Source of the DNA: Kappaphycus alvarezii
Taxonomy: Eukaryota; Rhodophyta; Florideophyceae; Gigartinales; Solieriaceae
Direction: 5' to 3'
Assembly: GCA_002205965.3 (NCBI GenBank)
Contig: NADL03000144.1
Location: 62,001-126,000 of the forward strand
DNA length: 64,000 bases
Of the stretch, positions 32,681-43,406 are shown in pieces. Position 1 is the stretch's first letter. The number at the start of each line of letters is the position of its first letter. Both the position numbers and the translations under genes were made by a program. The notes under the pieces are model-generated. The model was given only the letters and a program-made list of their open reading frames with translations. It was not told the origin of the DNA and did no database searches.

Positions 32681-33566
32681 CTATTCTTCCGTCCCAAAGT
32701 CTTCCAACGAACGTTGGGCTTGAATGGCCAAATTCTTTGCCGCGCATGACAACACAAGCTCAAAAGGAGCTAAGTTCGTAGTCATGTGGACTTGAGAGTT
32801 GTATGCGTACGTTAACGCACGTGTGAACAAGCCCCAATACTTGGGATGATCAGCCATATAAGGCCAAGGTAGCCATAATTTTTCTGTTGAACCTTTCCGC
32901 TTGACCATTGGCCGGAGCATATTACCTAGTCGTGAAGACTTCACTGATCCCTAGGACCCTTTACACGTTCTGAAAGAACTTTGATGTGAATTTGGTCCAT
33001 TTATCGAACAATAACTTGGCCGGGGGGCATAAAAAATAGCCAATCATGCACAAATGCATAGGAAACTGCTGCTGCAGTGATTCTTTTGAGAGGAACTGTT
33101 CGAACTAGTTTCGAATATCGATAGGTTATTACCAAAATGTTACGATGAACACTTTTGGTCTTGATCAACTCACCTAAAAGGTCAATCGAATAAAATCCAA
33201 ATGAGCATCTGGGGGAAAGATCTTCAGTTCCTTACGGTTTTTCCGCAAGCTGACCCGGTTGCGGGCACAATTACAATGCCGTACTACGGCGTAACAATCC
33301 ATGGCCATAGAGGGCCAGTATAAATCCTTCGATAAGGACTTGTACATCCGTCTCTCTCCTGGGTGACCTGAGGTTCGGGCATAGTGCCTTATTCGTACCA
33401 CCCTGTCTTGTAAAGACATTTGAATAACAATCGGTATCCTGTTTGAGGATAAGCGACATTGGTAACCTTCGTAAGGTGTGGCCGTCATGGAGAAAGGTAT
33501 AAGTTCTCCCTTATCCATCTTTGCCTTTATGGCTTCGCAAAAAGGATCTGCATCCTCTTCTCGCAA
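32681..33566 (-). mobile_element. Element B integrase region
   Basis: Minus strand: RIRHYARTSGHPGERRMYKS and LYWPSMAMDCYAVVRHCNCA form the HHCC zinc domain (H, H, C, C). Downstream, 32,681-32,944 has KLWLPWPYMADHPKYWGLF and RALTYAYNSQVHMTTNLAPF, the end of the integrase core. Confidence 0.75.
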
Positions 33567-33722
33567 CTCTTCTGGAGTTATAGCAACTAATGCATCAAGT
33601 TCTGCATCAAAATCATTGCTCTCGAGAGCATTGACTTGGTCTAAGATATCATCGTAATTGTCAATTTTCTGTTTAGGATTTTCTCTTTTAGCATCCTCTT
33701 CACATAGGAGACACGTTGTAGT

Positions 33723-34692
33723 TTATTCACATAAGAGACATGGAATCTCTTCTTTAACGTCAACTGAGGTACCGCCTTCGGTTTCAAGACGCGACAGCGC
33801 GTAAGCTTGCTTGTTGGTACGCTCTGTCTTATACTTTACTTCAAAGTCATACTCAATTAAGGGAAGACGCCATCTTGTCAAACGTCCTGATGGATCTTTG
33901 ACATTCATCAGCCATCTACACTGCTAAGCACTCCAATTCTGGTACAGAGTATTTTTTTTCAGTATCGAGAAGTGTTCTCGAGAAAAACCCTATTGGTTTT
34001 CGTTCACCATCCAGGTGACTCTGGAATAACACAGCCCAAAGCTGTACTTTGGAATCATCCGTATCTGCGGAGTATTGAAACCCTGGCTTAGGTAGAGCCA
34101 GCACCAGTGGTGAAATAATCGCCTCCGTCAATTCATGGAAAGCTTGTTCCTCGTCATGACCAAAAGGTCTTAAATTAACAGGTTCTCCTTTTCTCTGATA
34201 GGTTGTTCAAAGGATGCGCTATGCTCCTGAAATCCTTATTGAAGCGCCTGTATACATTACAGAGTCCCAAAAAGCTTTTTTGCTGAGTGTGGGTTTTTGG
34301 CATCTTTGCCTCTCGTAATGCCGTAAGACGGACTTCATCTATCTCAAGCCTTCCTGGCTTAATAATATGACCGGGATATTTAATCTTATTGGTGAAGAAT
34401 TCACGTTTTCTTAGCTTTGAAGTAATGCCTGCCCTTTGAGGGGTCTTTAAGATTTCATCCACATGATGAATGTGTTCCTCGCCACTGGAAGAGAAGATGA
34501 TTACGTCATCTACGTATGTGATACATGTTGTCCACTTGTACGGCGACAAAAGAATGTCGATAGCACATTGAAACGTGGCTGGTGGGTCGGTTCAGCCAAA
34601 GGGCATCTGTAGGAAACGTAACAGACCACTGTGGTAAGTGAATGCCGTTTTTCCCGATCTTCTTTCGCGAAGGGGATCCTCCAGTATCCCAA
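33723..34692 (-). mobile_element. Element B reverse transcriptase and RNase H
   Basis: Minus strand: MGYWRIPFA (motif A end), TCITYVDDVIIFSSSGEEHI (motif C, YVDD), YPGHIIKPGRLEIDE and FLGLCNVYRRFNKDFRSIAH (thumb), then RNase H with FQYSADTDDSKVQLWAVLF and LDTEKKYSVPELECLAV, and the distal MNVKDPSGRLTRWRLPLIEY. Confidence 0.85.
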
Positions 34693-35677
34693 TTAGCTTC
34701 GATCTCTGTGAAGATCTTTGCCTCTCCTAAAGATTGTATGCACTACTCTATACGAGGAATGAGGTAGGTATCCCTTACCGTAACTGCATTCAGTTCTCTA
34801 AAGTTGATAAAAAATCGCATGGAACCATCTGGTTTCGGAACCAGCAAAACGGCGACTCCCACTCTGACTGTGTCGGCTCGATTATTCCTGTCTTCAACAT
34901 CTTTTGGACCTCTTTTACTTCTATTTATCTGGCCTTCTGGCCTGTGCGATACGAGTCCTGGGAAATAGTTCTAGTCCCAGGGACTAACTCAATACGATTT
35001 GTCTTAGTTTTGATTTCCCCAAGTTAACCGTCCCACATTGAGGAATACTTCCTCAGCATCTCACGAAATTGTTATCTGAGAGCGTCTGGCACATGCCTAA
35101 GGTCAATTTCATCCACCATTAAGAGCGCAGTATCATCTGCTCATCCTTTATGGCTTCTCTTTCTTGTAAGTCATTCTGATTCTTTCCACTTTTTCCTTCA
35201 TAAAGGATTGTTCATCTTGTACCTTTGGGGTACTTAACTGTGATCATGAGCATGATCTTTTCTCGTTAACTCCTGAGAGTCTTTTTTTCTCTCCTCGGTG
35301 ACGCCGAGTACCTCTCCCAAATTGATGGGTCTATCGACAATTGCAGTCGGATGTGGCAACGTGGTAGCAACCACTTGATTCTTGAATATCCGTTTTATGA
35401 TTTTAGTGAAGTTTGCTATAAGTAACCTGAATGGTTGGTCGCCTTCTGTACAACGCCATTAGAAATGGCTAGTCTATGAAGTTCATATAACTTCGGTACT
35501 AGTCGGACAACCAATAATCCGTACCTTTCACAGATAAGTTGAATGATAATCTGAGATTCCGGAGGAACCACGAACGATTGTGCACAACGCACCTTGGTTG
35601 ATATTCGCTTTTGCGACTCTGCTTTCTGCTCCAGTGGAACCATAAAGATGAACCCGCCTTCAACAAAGCCTTCCTTG

Positions 35678-35899
35678 TTATCGTAACGGTAGATCCGTCT
35701 CTAATTCCACTATGCTCTTTCTAGGATTGATCGCTTCGACAAAGCTGTCGCAATAATCTGCACCAAGAATAACTGGTGCTGCTAGTCTATCACATACTAT
35801 GATCCCAACTTCCACAAGTATTTTACCTAGCCTTACAGGCAACTTGATAGTTCCTCTCATTGCGAAATGATTATTGTTTGCATCGCAAATACCGGACAA
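35678..35899 (-). mobile_element. Element B protease region
   Basis: Minus-strand frame with KLPVRLGKILVEVGIIVCDR and APVILGADYCDSF, the flap and ILGxDxL-type C-terminal motif of retropepsins. The DTGA-like active-site stretch should lie just upstream (about 35,970), where TGAGPKI-like residues can be read. Confidence 0.6.
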
Positions 35900-36412
35900 T
35901 TGTCCTGAATGGATCCTGTGTGTTGCTCCTTGGAGAGTTCACTTCTTCTTATAATTTTGGGCCCGGCTCCAGTGTCTAATACGGCAAGAGAACGTCTCAT
36001 GAGAGACATGTAGACACAAATGTCTACATATACCTCGTAATTTCTCTTCGCGAGAATAAATATCCTACCTGGGTACTTAGGGTTCTTTTACCTGACTCAT
36101 GGACGGGTTAGTCTCAACTTTGAGGATGATTTTCTCGTTGCAATGATCCTACTAGGTTCAATGATTACGTTTCCCCCTTGTATCTTGGTTCTATTAGCTG
36201 GTTGTAACTGTGGTCGTGCTGACCTTTTTTAAACTATGCTCTTTCGAGCTTTGACGGGGTGAGGAAATCTCTTGCGCAACATTGGTTTGTGCCCAAGATC
36301 TATCCATATGGATACACTTGCCGTTGTGCCGTTTGATTGCTGAGCCGAATTGGCGAATCCTCTGGTAACTCTTGCTTGGCACCATAGACTTCTCCACGGT
36401 ATATAATGATTC

Positions 36413-37636
36413 TTAGTTCTTGAGAACTGCTAATATATCCTTCATAGGGTGGAAACAGTCTGTTGTGACATGCCCATGCCTACAAAAGTCGTAACAAATA
36501 ATGTTAAAATTCCGTTGAACCTGTTGAAATTGCTGTGGTGCGGGTTTGCTAACCCAGCCGGGGCGACCAAATTTGGTTCTGTTGTCCTGGAAAGGAACCT
36601 TCTGTCCGTATTGCACTATGCTAGGGCCTTCCAAGGCCATTTTTGGTTCGATCGACATCGACTGTTGAATTGTTTCTTGTGAAACCCTTGGTTCTTCCGA
36701 AAAGGAAGGTTCATCTGAGTACCCTCATGCAAGACGTCAACCTCCTCATACTGTTGACCGTAAGTGTCTGCTGAATGTGACTCTCTTGAGTCCGAAGGGT
36801 ATTGAATAAGTCGGATGGAACTTCTTGACTACCACCTTGGGTGGAGTGTTCCTGTGGGCGATGACGCCCTTCTTGTCGTCGTTGGTTTGACCAAGTTGTT
36901 ATCAAACGAAACTTCTCGCGTAACATGAGCTCTTGTTCTTACTGCTTCGCCTTCTGCCTGGGCATAGTCTACAAGTTCCAAAAAGGAAATAATTCTGCGC
37001 GATTCGCGATACCTCGCGACTACTGTCTTCATTTTCTTGTCGAGACCGTCGAAAAACATTGTCATTAACTTCTGGGAGGAGTGTACATTCCCACAACGGT
37101 GTGAACCGTCCATCAAATGCATATAATATATGACTTCTTTTGACTTCTTTTCCTAATTAGGAAGCTGTTGGACATCTTCTAGCTGCGTAAAAGGATTTTG
37201 AATGGAGTCGTTCGTAGCAAAGCTTCTAAGAATCCATTGGACCGCCTCTCGCCAAACGATTATTCCTCCTGATCAGGGCTTGTCGTTTCCGAAACAGATC
37301 GGAACATTCGCGGAGTTATTACACCAAGTAAATTCGGCAGCACCCTGAAGTATTGTGCCTCCTTTATACCTTGTAGGTTAAACTCGCGCACTAACTTCTG
37401 TAAGAAGTTGAGATTAACAATGGGGTCTTCCCCTGTGGAATGGTCCTCCTTGAAGAGTTTGGTACTGATACGCCTTGCGTAATACCGCACCTTTCCCGAT
37501 TCACGGGACGATAATCTTTGTGATTTATTATCCATTCTGTACGTCCTATAGGACAGAATCCTTTCAAAAGGTGGTTTCCTGGCTTGAGTTCTCGCAGCCC
37601 TTCCCATGAGGGACCACGAAGATCTCTTATCGTCAA
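36413..37636 (-). mobile_element. Element B gag region
   Basis: Capsid-like minus-strand sequence (for example FFDGLDKKMKTVVARYRESR, 37,000-37,060) followed by a single CCHC knuckle CYDFCRHGHVTTDC near 36,460-36,500. Only one knuckle, unlike elements A and C. Confidence 0.7.
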
Positions 37637-38600
37637 CCTTGAAGTTGAACTTCTGTAACTAGTCTTTCTAGGCTTACTTTCTTGGATCCTTTGGATCGCT
37701 TACTCTTGGAGGTCCTATCTCTCTCATCAACCGATTGTTCCGTAGTGGAACTACTGTAACCGGGCAAAAATCGCTATCTTCACTGTCCTCATCATCTGAG
37801 GTTTCCGTCGAGCTGGAGCTTGAACTCGAACTTGGATCCGACGGATCCTGATACGTATTCCTTCCAGAGTCCTTCCTTTCTTGTTCCTGCTGGAACTTTT
37901 CCTTAACTTTTTCGAAGTCTTTCCATTCCTTGTCCCATCACTGTACTTGTCCTGCGTGAATCCCTGTAGATATTCTTGAATATGTGAAGCCCTTACTTCC
38001 TCCGATGTTGCTTGAGCAACTGTAACCTCGGGGTGACCACCCCTTAACTCACTTGAACTTTTTTCAAGTATCTAAAATCTGCGGGCAACGCGCTGAAACA
38101 TATCATCATTACGATTTCTCACTTTCGAAATGTCCTCCAGGGCCTGATTAACATCCATTCGGATGACCGAAACGTCATTTTTAAGAGAATCTAATACAAC
38201 CTGGGACTCAGGTGAGCCTCCGCTTGCACCTAAATTGTGGAGATACGCATCTTCATTTCCGCAATCTTAGCAAAGGTCTCTTCTTTCAATTGGGCAAAAG
38301 CCTCTTTCAAACCATTCACTTCTACAGTGATCAAATCTTTGCATTGCTCTGAAATAGATATTTATGTTGTGTGCTCTTATGGAGCATCTTTACTACGGAT
38401 TGAACTAGCTCCAGCAGTTTTCCTTCCTCCGCATGAGGAGTTTGAACTCCCTCGCGTGACTTTTTGAGTTTTTGACACTGTCGTTCAATACAATCTTATA
38501 AATAGTGGTTAAAATAACCCCTTTTCAAAAACAAGGTCAGTATGACCAAGAAATTCTTCCAACGAAGAATTCTTCTAGGTAGGGAGACGTATTTTTTTAG

Positions 38601-38874
38601 TGCAATAGGTACAAAGGGGGTTGTTCTAGAAGCAAAACGGGAATAAGATACAAAAAGGATCGTAGGTAACCTGACTATTAGAGTCGAAAAGAGGTTCTCA
38701 CAACGAGAAAGGGGAACCCCGTGCAAACGCGCAAGAGATAAAAGGGCGAGGGGATGAACAAGAGTGCGGAAGGAGCGCAACAAAGAGGAAACCCGAGGGT
38801 TGTGAGATACCCGTCCTCTCACCAGGACAAAAAGGAGAGAAAGAGCCCAAGCCTAAGAATGACAAAGGCTGACA
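38601..38874 (-). repeat. Element B 5' LTR
   Basis: Partner of 27,259-27,540. On the minus strand it begins TGTCAGCC at 38,874. The inner end is uncertain; no clear primer-binding site follows it. Confidence 0.78.
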
Positions 38875-39239
38875 AGCCAAGTTGGCGGCGGGGGCCGAAG
38901 GGGTTAGTAGCTACTATATGTGTAGTCGCGGCGCTTCGTGGGAAGGGAACGCGAGTTGCGGGAGCAAAAAACTAGAGCCAAACAGAAAACTAGTAAAGTC
39001 CTTGGTACCTTCGGTGCCCTTACTTTAGTGGGTTCCAACCCAAATTACAATAAGTACTAAGTTAGAAGTCAGCTGCTCAGCTATGTTAGAAGTTAGGACA
39101 CGTGCTCGCTAGCTAGCTGGTTAGCCAAAAATAATTATCAGGTCCATATACTGCCCCTGGAAAGCCCAATGGGTCACTGCCTATGCCCAAGTGGTCCACT
39201 GTAAACAAAAATTACAGTTGAAACGTGGCACGGGCCACT

Positions 39240-40700
39240 AACTCCATGATCAATTATTGATTTAAACTGTTGCCTATTAGAGCCATTCTAATTACACGTA
39301 CTGTTATTGCACTACAATTCGTGTCGGGGGAAGAACGTATACGATTTGGCGAAGAATACAAACCTTGCTGTGTATATTCGAAACCTTGGCAATTAGGCAG
39401 GCGGCATTCATAGCATTGATGCTTGTCCCAGCGAAGCAGAAGGGTTTGATGTGCGATGGTAGAGCGATAGTCTGAATTAGATGCCTGTTCGCACTTGAGA
39501 GCCAAGGTGCACACAAATGCCCTTCGGTGCTCCTGTGTGCAGCAGGAGGTTGCCATCGATGCTAATGGCACTGTGATTCATCATCTAGTATATTGCAGTA
39601 TCCAATTCATGGATGGAGTCCTTGATGACAAATTGTTCGTTGTGTTCAACCATTTGGACTGACATATCAGTTGAGTTGTTCTCAAAGAAATCTAACACGT
39701 CACAAATCCAGGCGTCGAACCCATCGGTTTCTTGATCTTCTTTGATAAAATCCTCTTAAGAAGCCACTAAGGTTGCGACTTCGTCGACGGACTCGTCCAA
39801 GTCAGTGTCCATATGCTCTAGGAGCACCACAGCGGCGGTTCCAAGTTTCTGAAACTTCTCCAGATGTTTGCTGTATTTTTTCTTTTGCGGACAGTTGCGG
39901 ATGAAGTGACCTTCCATGCCACAACCATAGCAGCGACTCTTCGCAAGAGCAGCGGGCATGTGGAATCGACCGTAGTTCCCGTAGCGGATGTTGTGTCAGC
40001 TGGAATGGGGACGGTCATGTAGGCATATAGAGAATACCCAGGGTATCACTTAGAGTAACTGTGATGCTGATAATTGGTAGGCCGACGTGAATAAGGCGTT
40101 CGTCTATTTTGGCGAAGAAAGTAGCACCAAATCTGAATGAGAGGAAGAAGAAAAGTGTGACTAGAAAATATGAGTTTTCGGTCGGGTAATGGTTCTGACG
40201 CTCATTAATGTTGGAAGCAGCAGTCTTGAAGAGTGGACAAAAACTGTAGTAACTTTGGTTGGGAGTTGTTCCTTCATAGATTGTAGAGCACTACGATATT
40301 CCTTGAAGAGTTGATGAATGCGTTACAAAATGTTAGCTTCGTTCAACATGTGATCTGAAGATCCTTGTGATGGTCAATAACATGGTCGAGACAATCACGG
40401 GTTGTTTCATGCTCATTCTTCACCAAGTTGCAAAACTCCCGTTATTTCATACTGTTCCAATGATTCATTTTTCGTTGTTGAATGTTATTTTCCTTAAGCA
40501 AGATCTTGGAGAGGCCTTCGGCGAATTCTTCTATCGTGATGGAATTGCTGCGGATCTGCTGAGCTTCTTTTTTCGCCTTGCCAGTGTGCACTGAAAATAA
40601 GGTCGGAACATTGTGTTTATCAGTCACAGAGACTTCCATCTGATCCAGCACAGGCTGAAGCGCGGTTCATGATTGTTTCGGTCTCTTCTCCAGTTAAACT
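39240..40700 (-). mobile_element. Element D gag and protease remnant
   Basis: Minus strand: 39,756-39,959 has the knuckle CYGCGMEGHFIRNC followed by an acidic stretch. Below it, about 39,735-39,500, reads DAWICDVLDFFENN and SIDGNLLLHTGAPKGICVHL, the latter like a retropepsin active site (LLxTGAPKxxC). Upstream, 40,442-40,651 is helical gag-like sequence. It lies on the far side of element B from D's integrase, which supports one split element. Confidence 0.6.
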
Positions 40701-41324
40701 ATCGGTCTTCTAGAAGATTGAGTCATAACACGGATGCAGTTGCTGCGGTCCATAGAGGTATCTTTCCGTTCATAAGCACTTTAGCCTTTCTTAGAGCGAT
40801 GTTCTCGTTTTCCATTGTCTTCTTGACCTTCGTCTGCATCGTCAAAGGCATCGGCACCGTTAATATTTTGAAGAATGCACTCATATAGTTTTGCTCAGGT
40901 GCGAGGGCGAGAACAATGCATAAATGTACACAAGATGCGATAAAGATCCTGAAGCCAAAACAATTACATCTCTCTCAAGAGGTTTTCGCTAATTAGAATG
41001 AAGCGTGCTCGGAGCGTTCGATGAGAGTTTCGTACTTGCAAAAGTCGTACTCTTGCATTGCAAGGAATGACCCTAACTTCACTCACCCCGCCGTCGTAGA
41101 TAAACTTAACCTATTTGACTATTTTATACATACCTCGCCACTAGGCCCCAGAGTAAACAGCTACCCCGCTGTTAGCTCTGAACTTGACTCCCAACTTCCA
41201 CCTTTGCAGAGACCTTGCCAACGGCAACTTTGACTATAGCCACGTTTATCCGCCCGGTCCCTCTTTCTATTTCCCGCTCTCTATTCAACATTATACCACC
41301 CCTTTAATTGTTTGTTTGTGATAT

Positions 41325-41822
41325 TTACTCACACTTTGCGCCCCGGACTCCGAGTATATATAAAATAGGAACTTCAAAGTTGTCACCAAAGGAGATATTC
41401 GGCACTGCGTACCCGTTGATCTCTTCTTTCTCCAATATTACACCCTGTGTGTCTACAGTTCTTTGGAATCGATCTATACAAAGTATATAGCATTCTGCCG
41501 ACCACGGTTCGGCCTCCGGAGGACAAGTAGACCGTCCAGCCGTCCGAGTAATCCCCCCGCTATCCAACCCCATTTCTCCCCGCCGTCGGCGAGCTGTGCT
41601 ACTGCATCGTAGGGTGCTTAAAGGGAAAGAGGGACGGAAAACACCCTTTGAGTCTTGGTGTATGTGTTTTGTTGGTTTTGTCATTGTCTGACGGTGTTCC
41701 GTTCCTAGACGAGAAGAACTGCGCACCGCACATTGAACTACAAGCAAGAACAGTACTAGTGCAAGGCCAGTCTTGATCCTCTTCGAGGTCTTAGGGACGG
41801 CGAAGAAAACTCCAACCACCAT
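41325..41822 (-). CDS. Possible membrane-anchored protein in the leader of element D
   Basis: 165-codon frame starting at an ATG, open for 70 further codons upstream. Residues 17-36 form a strong hydrophobic signal-anchor (TGLALVLFLLVVQCAV) after a basic KTSKRIK, so a type II membrane topology is predicted. The rest is basic, then ends with CYILCIDRF and LEKEEINGYAVPNIS. It lies between D's primer-binding site and gag. No family recognised; it may be an extra gene of the element, a captured host fragment or chance. Confidence 0.3.
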   Translation of the reverse strand: MVVGVFFAVPKTSKRIKTGLALVLFLLVVQCAVRSSSRLGTEHRQTMTKPTKHIHQDSKGVFRPSFPLSTLRCSSTARRRRGEMGLDSGGITRTAGRSTCPPEAEPWSAECYILCIDRFQRTVDTQGVILEKEEINGYAVPNISFGDNFEVPILYILGVRGAKCE

Positions 41823-42090
41823 CGCTCGTCTTGCGAAGATTGGAATAAACGGGTTGCTTAAGAGCAACGGGAGATTGCTGAGAAATAGGGTAAGATTCGA
41901 TCTTGTGAGACATGATTGAAGAGGAAGTGAAATAAAATCTTGGGAAAGGTCCTCAATTGAAGAACAGTGGCTCAGCAACCCAAGCTCATACCCGACGCGA
42001 CCAAGCCGCTCTACGAAAATTATGGTGTTCACAAAGCGAGCTTCGGCTCAGCTAGGCAAATCCGAAAATGCTAGAACGGACGATCTGTGT

Positions 42091-42108
42091 GACCAGCAGA
42101 TGCTGCCA
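42091..42108 (-). promoter_or_regulatory. Primer-binding site of element D
   Basis: TGGCAGCATCTGCTGGTC on the minus strand begins at the base after the 5' LTR, as expected for a tRNA primer site. It differs from the TGGTACTCTTG site shared by elements A and C, so D would use another tRNA. Confidence 0.6.
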
Positions 42109-42248
42109 TGTACGATACAGGATTTACTGGTGATGATGATTATCGAGGGAGGGTTATCATCAGTGGGGTCTCCGTACTGTAGAAGGAGAGTTGAAGTTTC
42201 TGGATGGTTCTACATTACTGTAACTACAGTAGTCTACTACTTCTTACA
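42109..42248 (-). repeat. Element D 5' LTR
   Basis: 140-bp LTR, plus-strand reading TGTACGATAC...CTTCTTACA, partner of 24,254-24,396, followed by the CTTGA duplication. Confidence 0.78.
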
Positions 42249-42253
42249 CTTGA

Positions 42254-42557
42254 CGAGGGAATCGTCGGGTCGGAGCACCAGGGGGTGTACTTTCAGCTGA
42301 TGGGGCACTTTCGGCGACCGGACCACTTTCGGCGTCGAGGTACCGTGGGGCGGCGTTCGAGCATGGATAGGGTTCGGCGGGGAGCGCCGGAGGGTATTGG
42401 GCCATGAAGGTGTCGGGTTGGATGTTTGTGGAATGACGGATGCTTGCAGTTTTTGATAAGGGGGTAAGTGCCGTAAATTTGTGCGCAACTCGGTTATTCG
42501 TGTTGGCTTGAATCTGCAAGAACTGCGCAAATATTTATGAAAATATTGATAACGCAA
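42254..42557 (-). mobile_element. LINE-like remnant 1, 5' portion
   Basis: Minus-strand frame 42,237-42,557, proline- and basic-rich (LRRSPPNPIHARTPPHGTST), which abuts the CTTGA duplication. In the pre-insertion chromosome it was contiguous with 23.4-24.25 kb. GGCGTCGAGGT-type sequence recurs on both sides. Assigned to the LINE-like remnant only by this contiguity. Confidence 0.35.
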
Positions 42558-42776
42558 GCATTACGTATTAAACTTTTCGTTGCTTTGAGAATCGAAGTAC
42601 GACCTCAGGCACTGGTAATAGAGGACAGTAGGTCATTCTGTATGGCATGTAGACGCTTAATAGTTAAATTAACAGAATAAAGTTTTGAAATGTCTTTATT
42701 CTTCTCATCTACACTAATTTTTTAATATTTGTAAATGGGGGGTTAATTTACTGTGGTAGATATGTGGGCTGGTACC

Positions 42777-43120
42777 TGTTGCCACCCTCTGTTGGCCGTG
42801 GGCGGAGTGAGAAAATAAAAAAGAAAAAGTAAAAGTAGAAAAGGATTGGGTGGCCGTCCCCCAGGGTTCGTTGTCTCCCCCACTTTTCACTCCCCGGCAG
42901 GCCCGGTAGGGGTTTATATGCGGGTGAGCAGTGGGTGGCAACACCAGGTTGAACTACAAACTGCCTACTTAAAAATTAAAAATAATCATAAAATTGTAGA
43001 AAATAACTAAAAAATAGACCAGACTACAGTAGCTCCAGTGTAGGGGGCCGTAGAAAAAAAATGCGTCATACAATTGCCCAAATTCATACACTTTCTAGAA
43101 GCATCCACGAGCTCACGACA
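42777..43120 (-). repeat. Element C 3' LTR
   Basis: 344-bp LTR, on the minus strand TGTCGTGAGC...GGCAACA. Partner of 49,719-50,059. The purine-rich GGAGCCGGGTGG (minus strand) lies directly next to its inner edge and serves as candidate polypurine tract. Confidence 0.9.
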
Positions 43121-43406
43121 CCACCCGGCTCCAGATGGAAGCCCGGCGCACCATATAACCGTTACTTTGCTCGGGCCTCCGGCCCGACTGCTGCACCTCC
43201 CTAGTGCCGGCAAGCGCCCTTTTCCCTTCGGCGAATACCTCCTTTTGATCCGCGCGAACCCTCCTCCTTTCCGTAGCGCCGTTCTCTCTCAGAATGCAAG
43301 TTGACTCAGGGCAGCTAAAGCCCTCCGGGACTGCCCCATCCTTGTTACTACGAGAGGGGGTTAAACGGCTTCAGACCATCTCAAAATTCCTACGCGGACT
43401 ATTAAG

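Larger units (their letters stand above)
27259..38874 (-). mobile_element. Element B: large Ty3/gypsy element nested in D, broken
   Basis: An 11.6-kb fossil in minus orientation between direct repeats at 27,259-27,540 and 38,601-38,874. From high to low coordinates: gag with one CCHC knuckle (37.6-36.4 kb), protease (35.8 kb), reverse transcriptase (34.7-34.2 kb), RNase H (34.1-33.7 kb) and integrase (33.6-32.7 kb), the Ty3/gypsy order. Then follow about 5 kb before the 3' LTR that hold no sense-strand gene but contain gene-like frames on the opposite strand (27.7-29.5 kb). Roughly ten or more breaks. The LTRs differ by about 7%, so it is younger than D and older than A and C. The inner LTR ends are uncertain by tens of bases, and I found no convincing target duplication. 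Confidence 0.8.
24254..42248 (-). mobile_element. Element D: copia-like LTR element, broken, host of element B
   Basis: A fossil LTR element in minus orientation, bounded by short LTRs (24,254-24,396 and 42,109-42,248) and a perfect CTTGA duplication (24,249-24,253 and 42,249-42,253). A primer-binding site abuts the 5' LTR. Reading from high to low coordinates: leader, gag with one CCHC knuckle (about 39,900), protease-like sequence (about 39,550), then element B inserted, then integrase (27.2-26.5 kb), reverse transcriptase (25.9-25.3 kb) and the 3' LTR. Integrase before RT is the Ty1/copia order. Without element B the length is about 6.4 kb. Many breaks; LTRs differ at about 18% of positions, the oldest in the window. 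Confidence 0.75.

Noticed and set aside
27226-38879. AGCCG/AGCCA as target duplication of element B
   Set aside because: One mismatch and the left position does not adjoin the LTR boundary; the boundary itself is uncertain.
24254-42248. The 140-bp pair as an unrelated miniature element rather than LTRs of D
   Set aside because: The pair lies in direct orientation, is bounded by CTTGA, adjoins a primer-binding site and brackets copia-like domains in the correct order.
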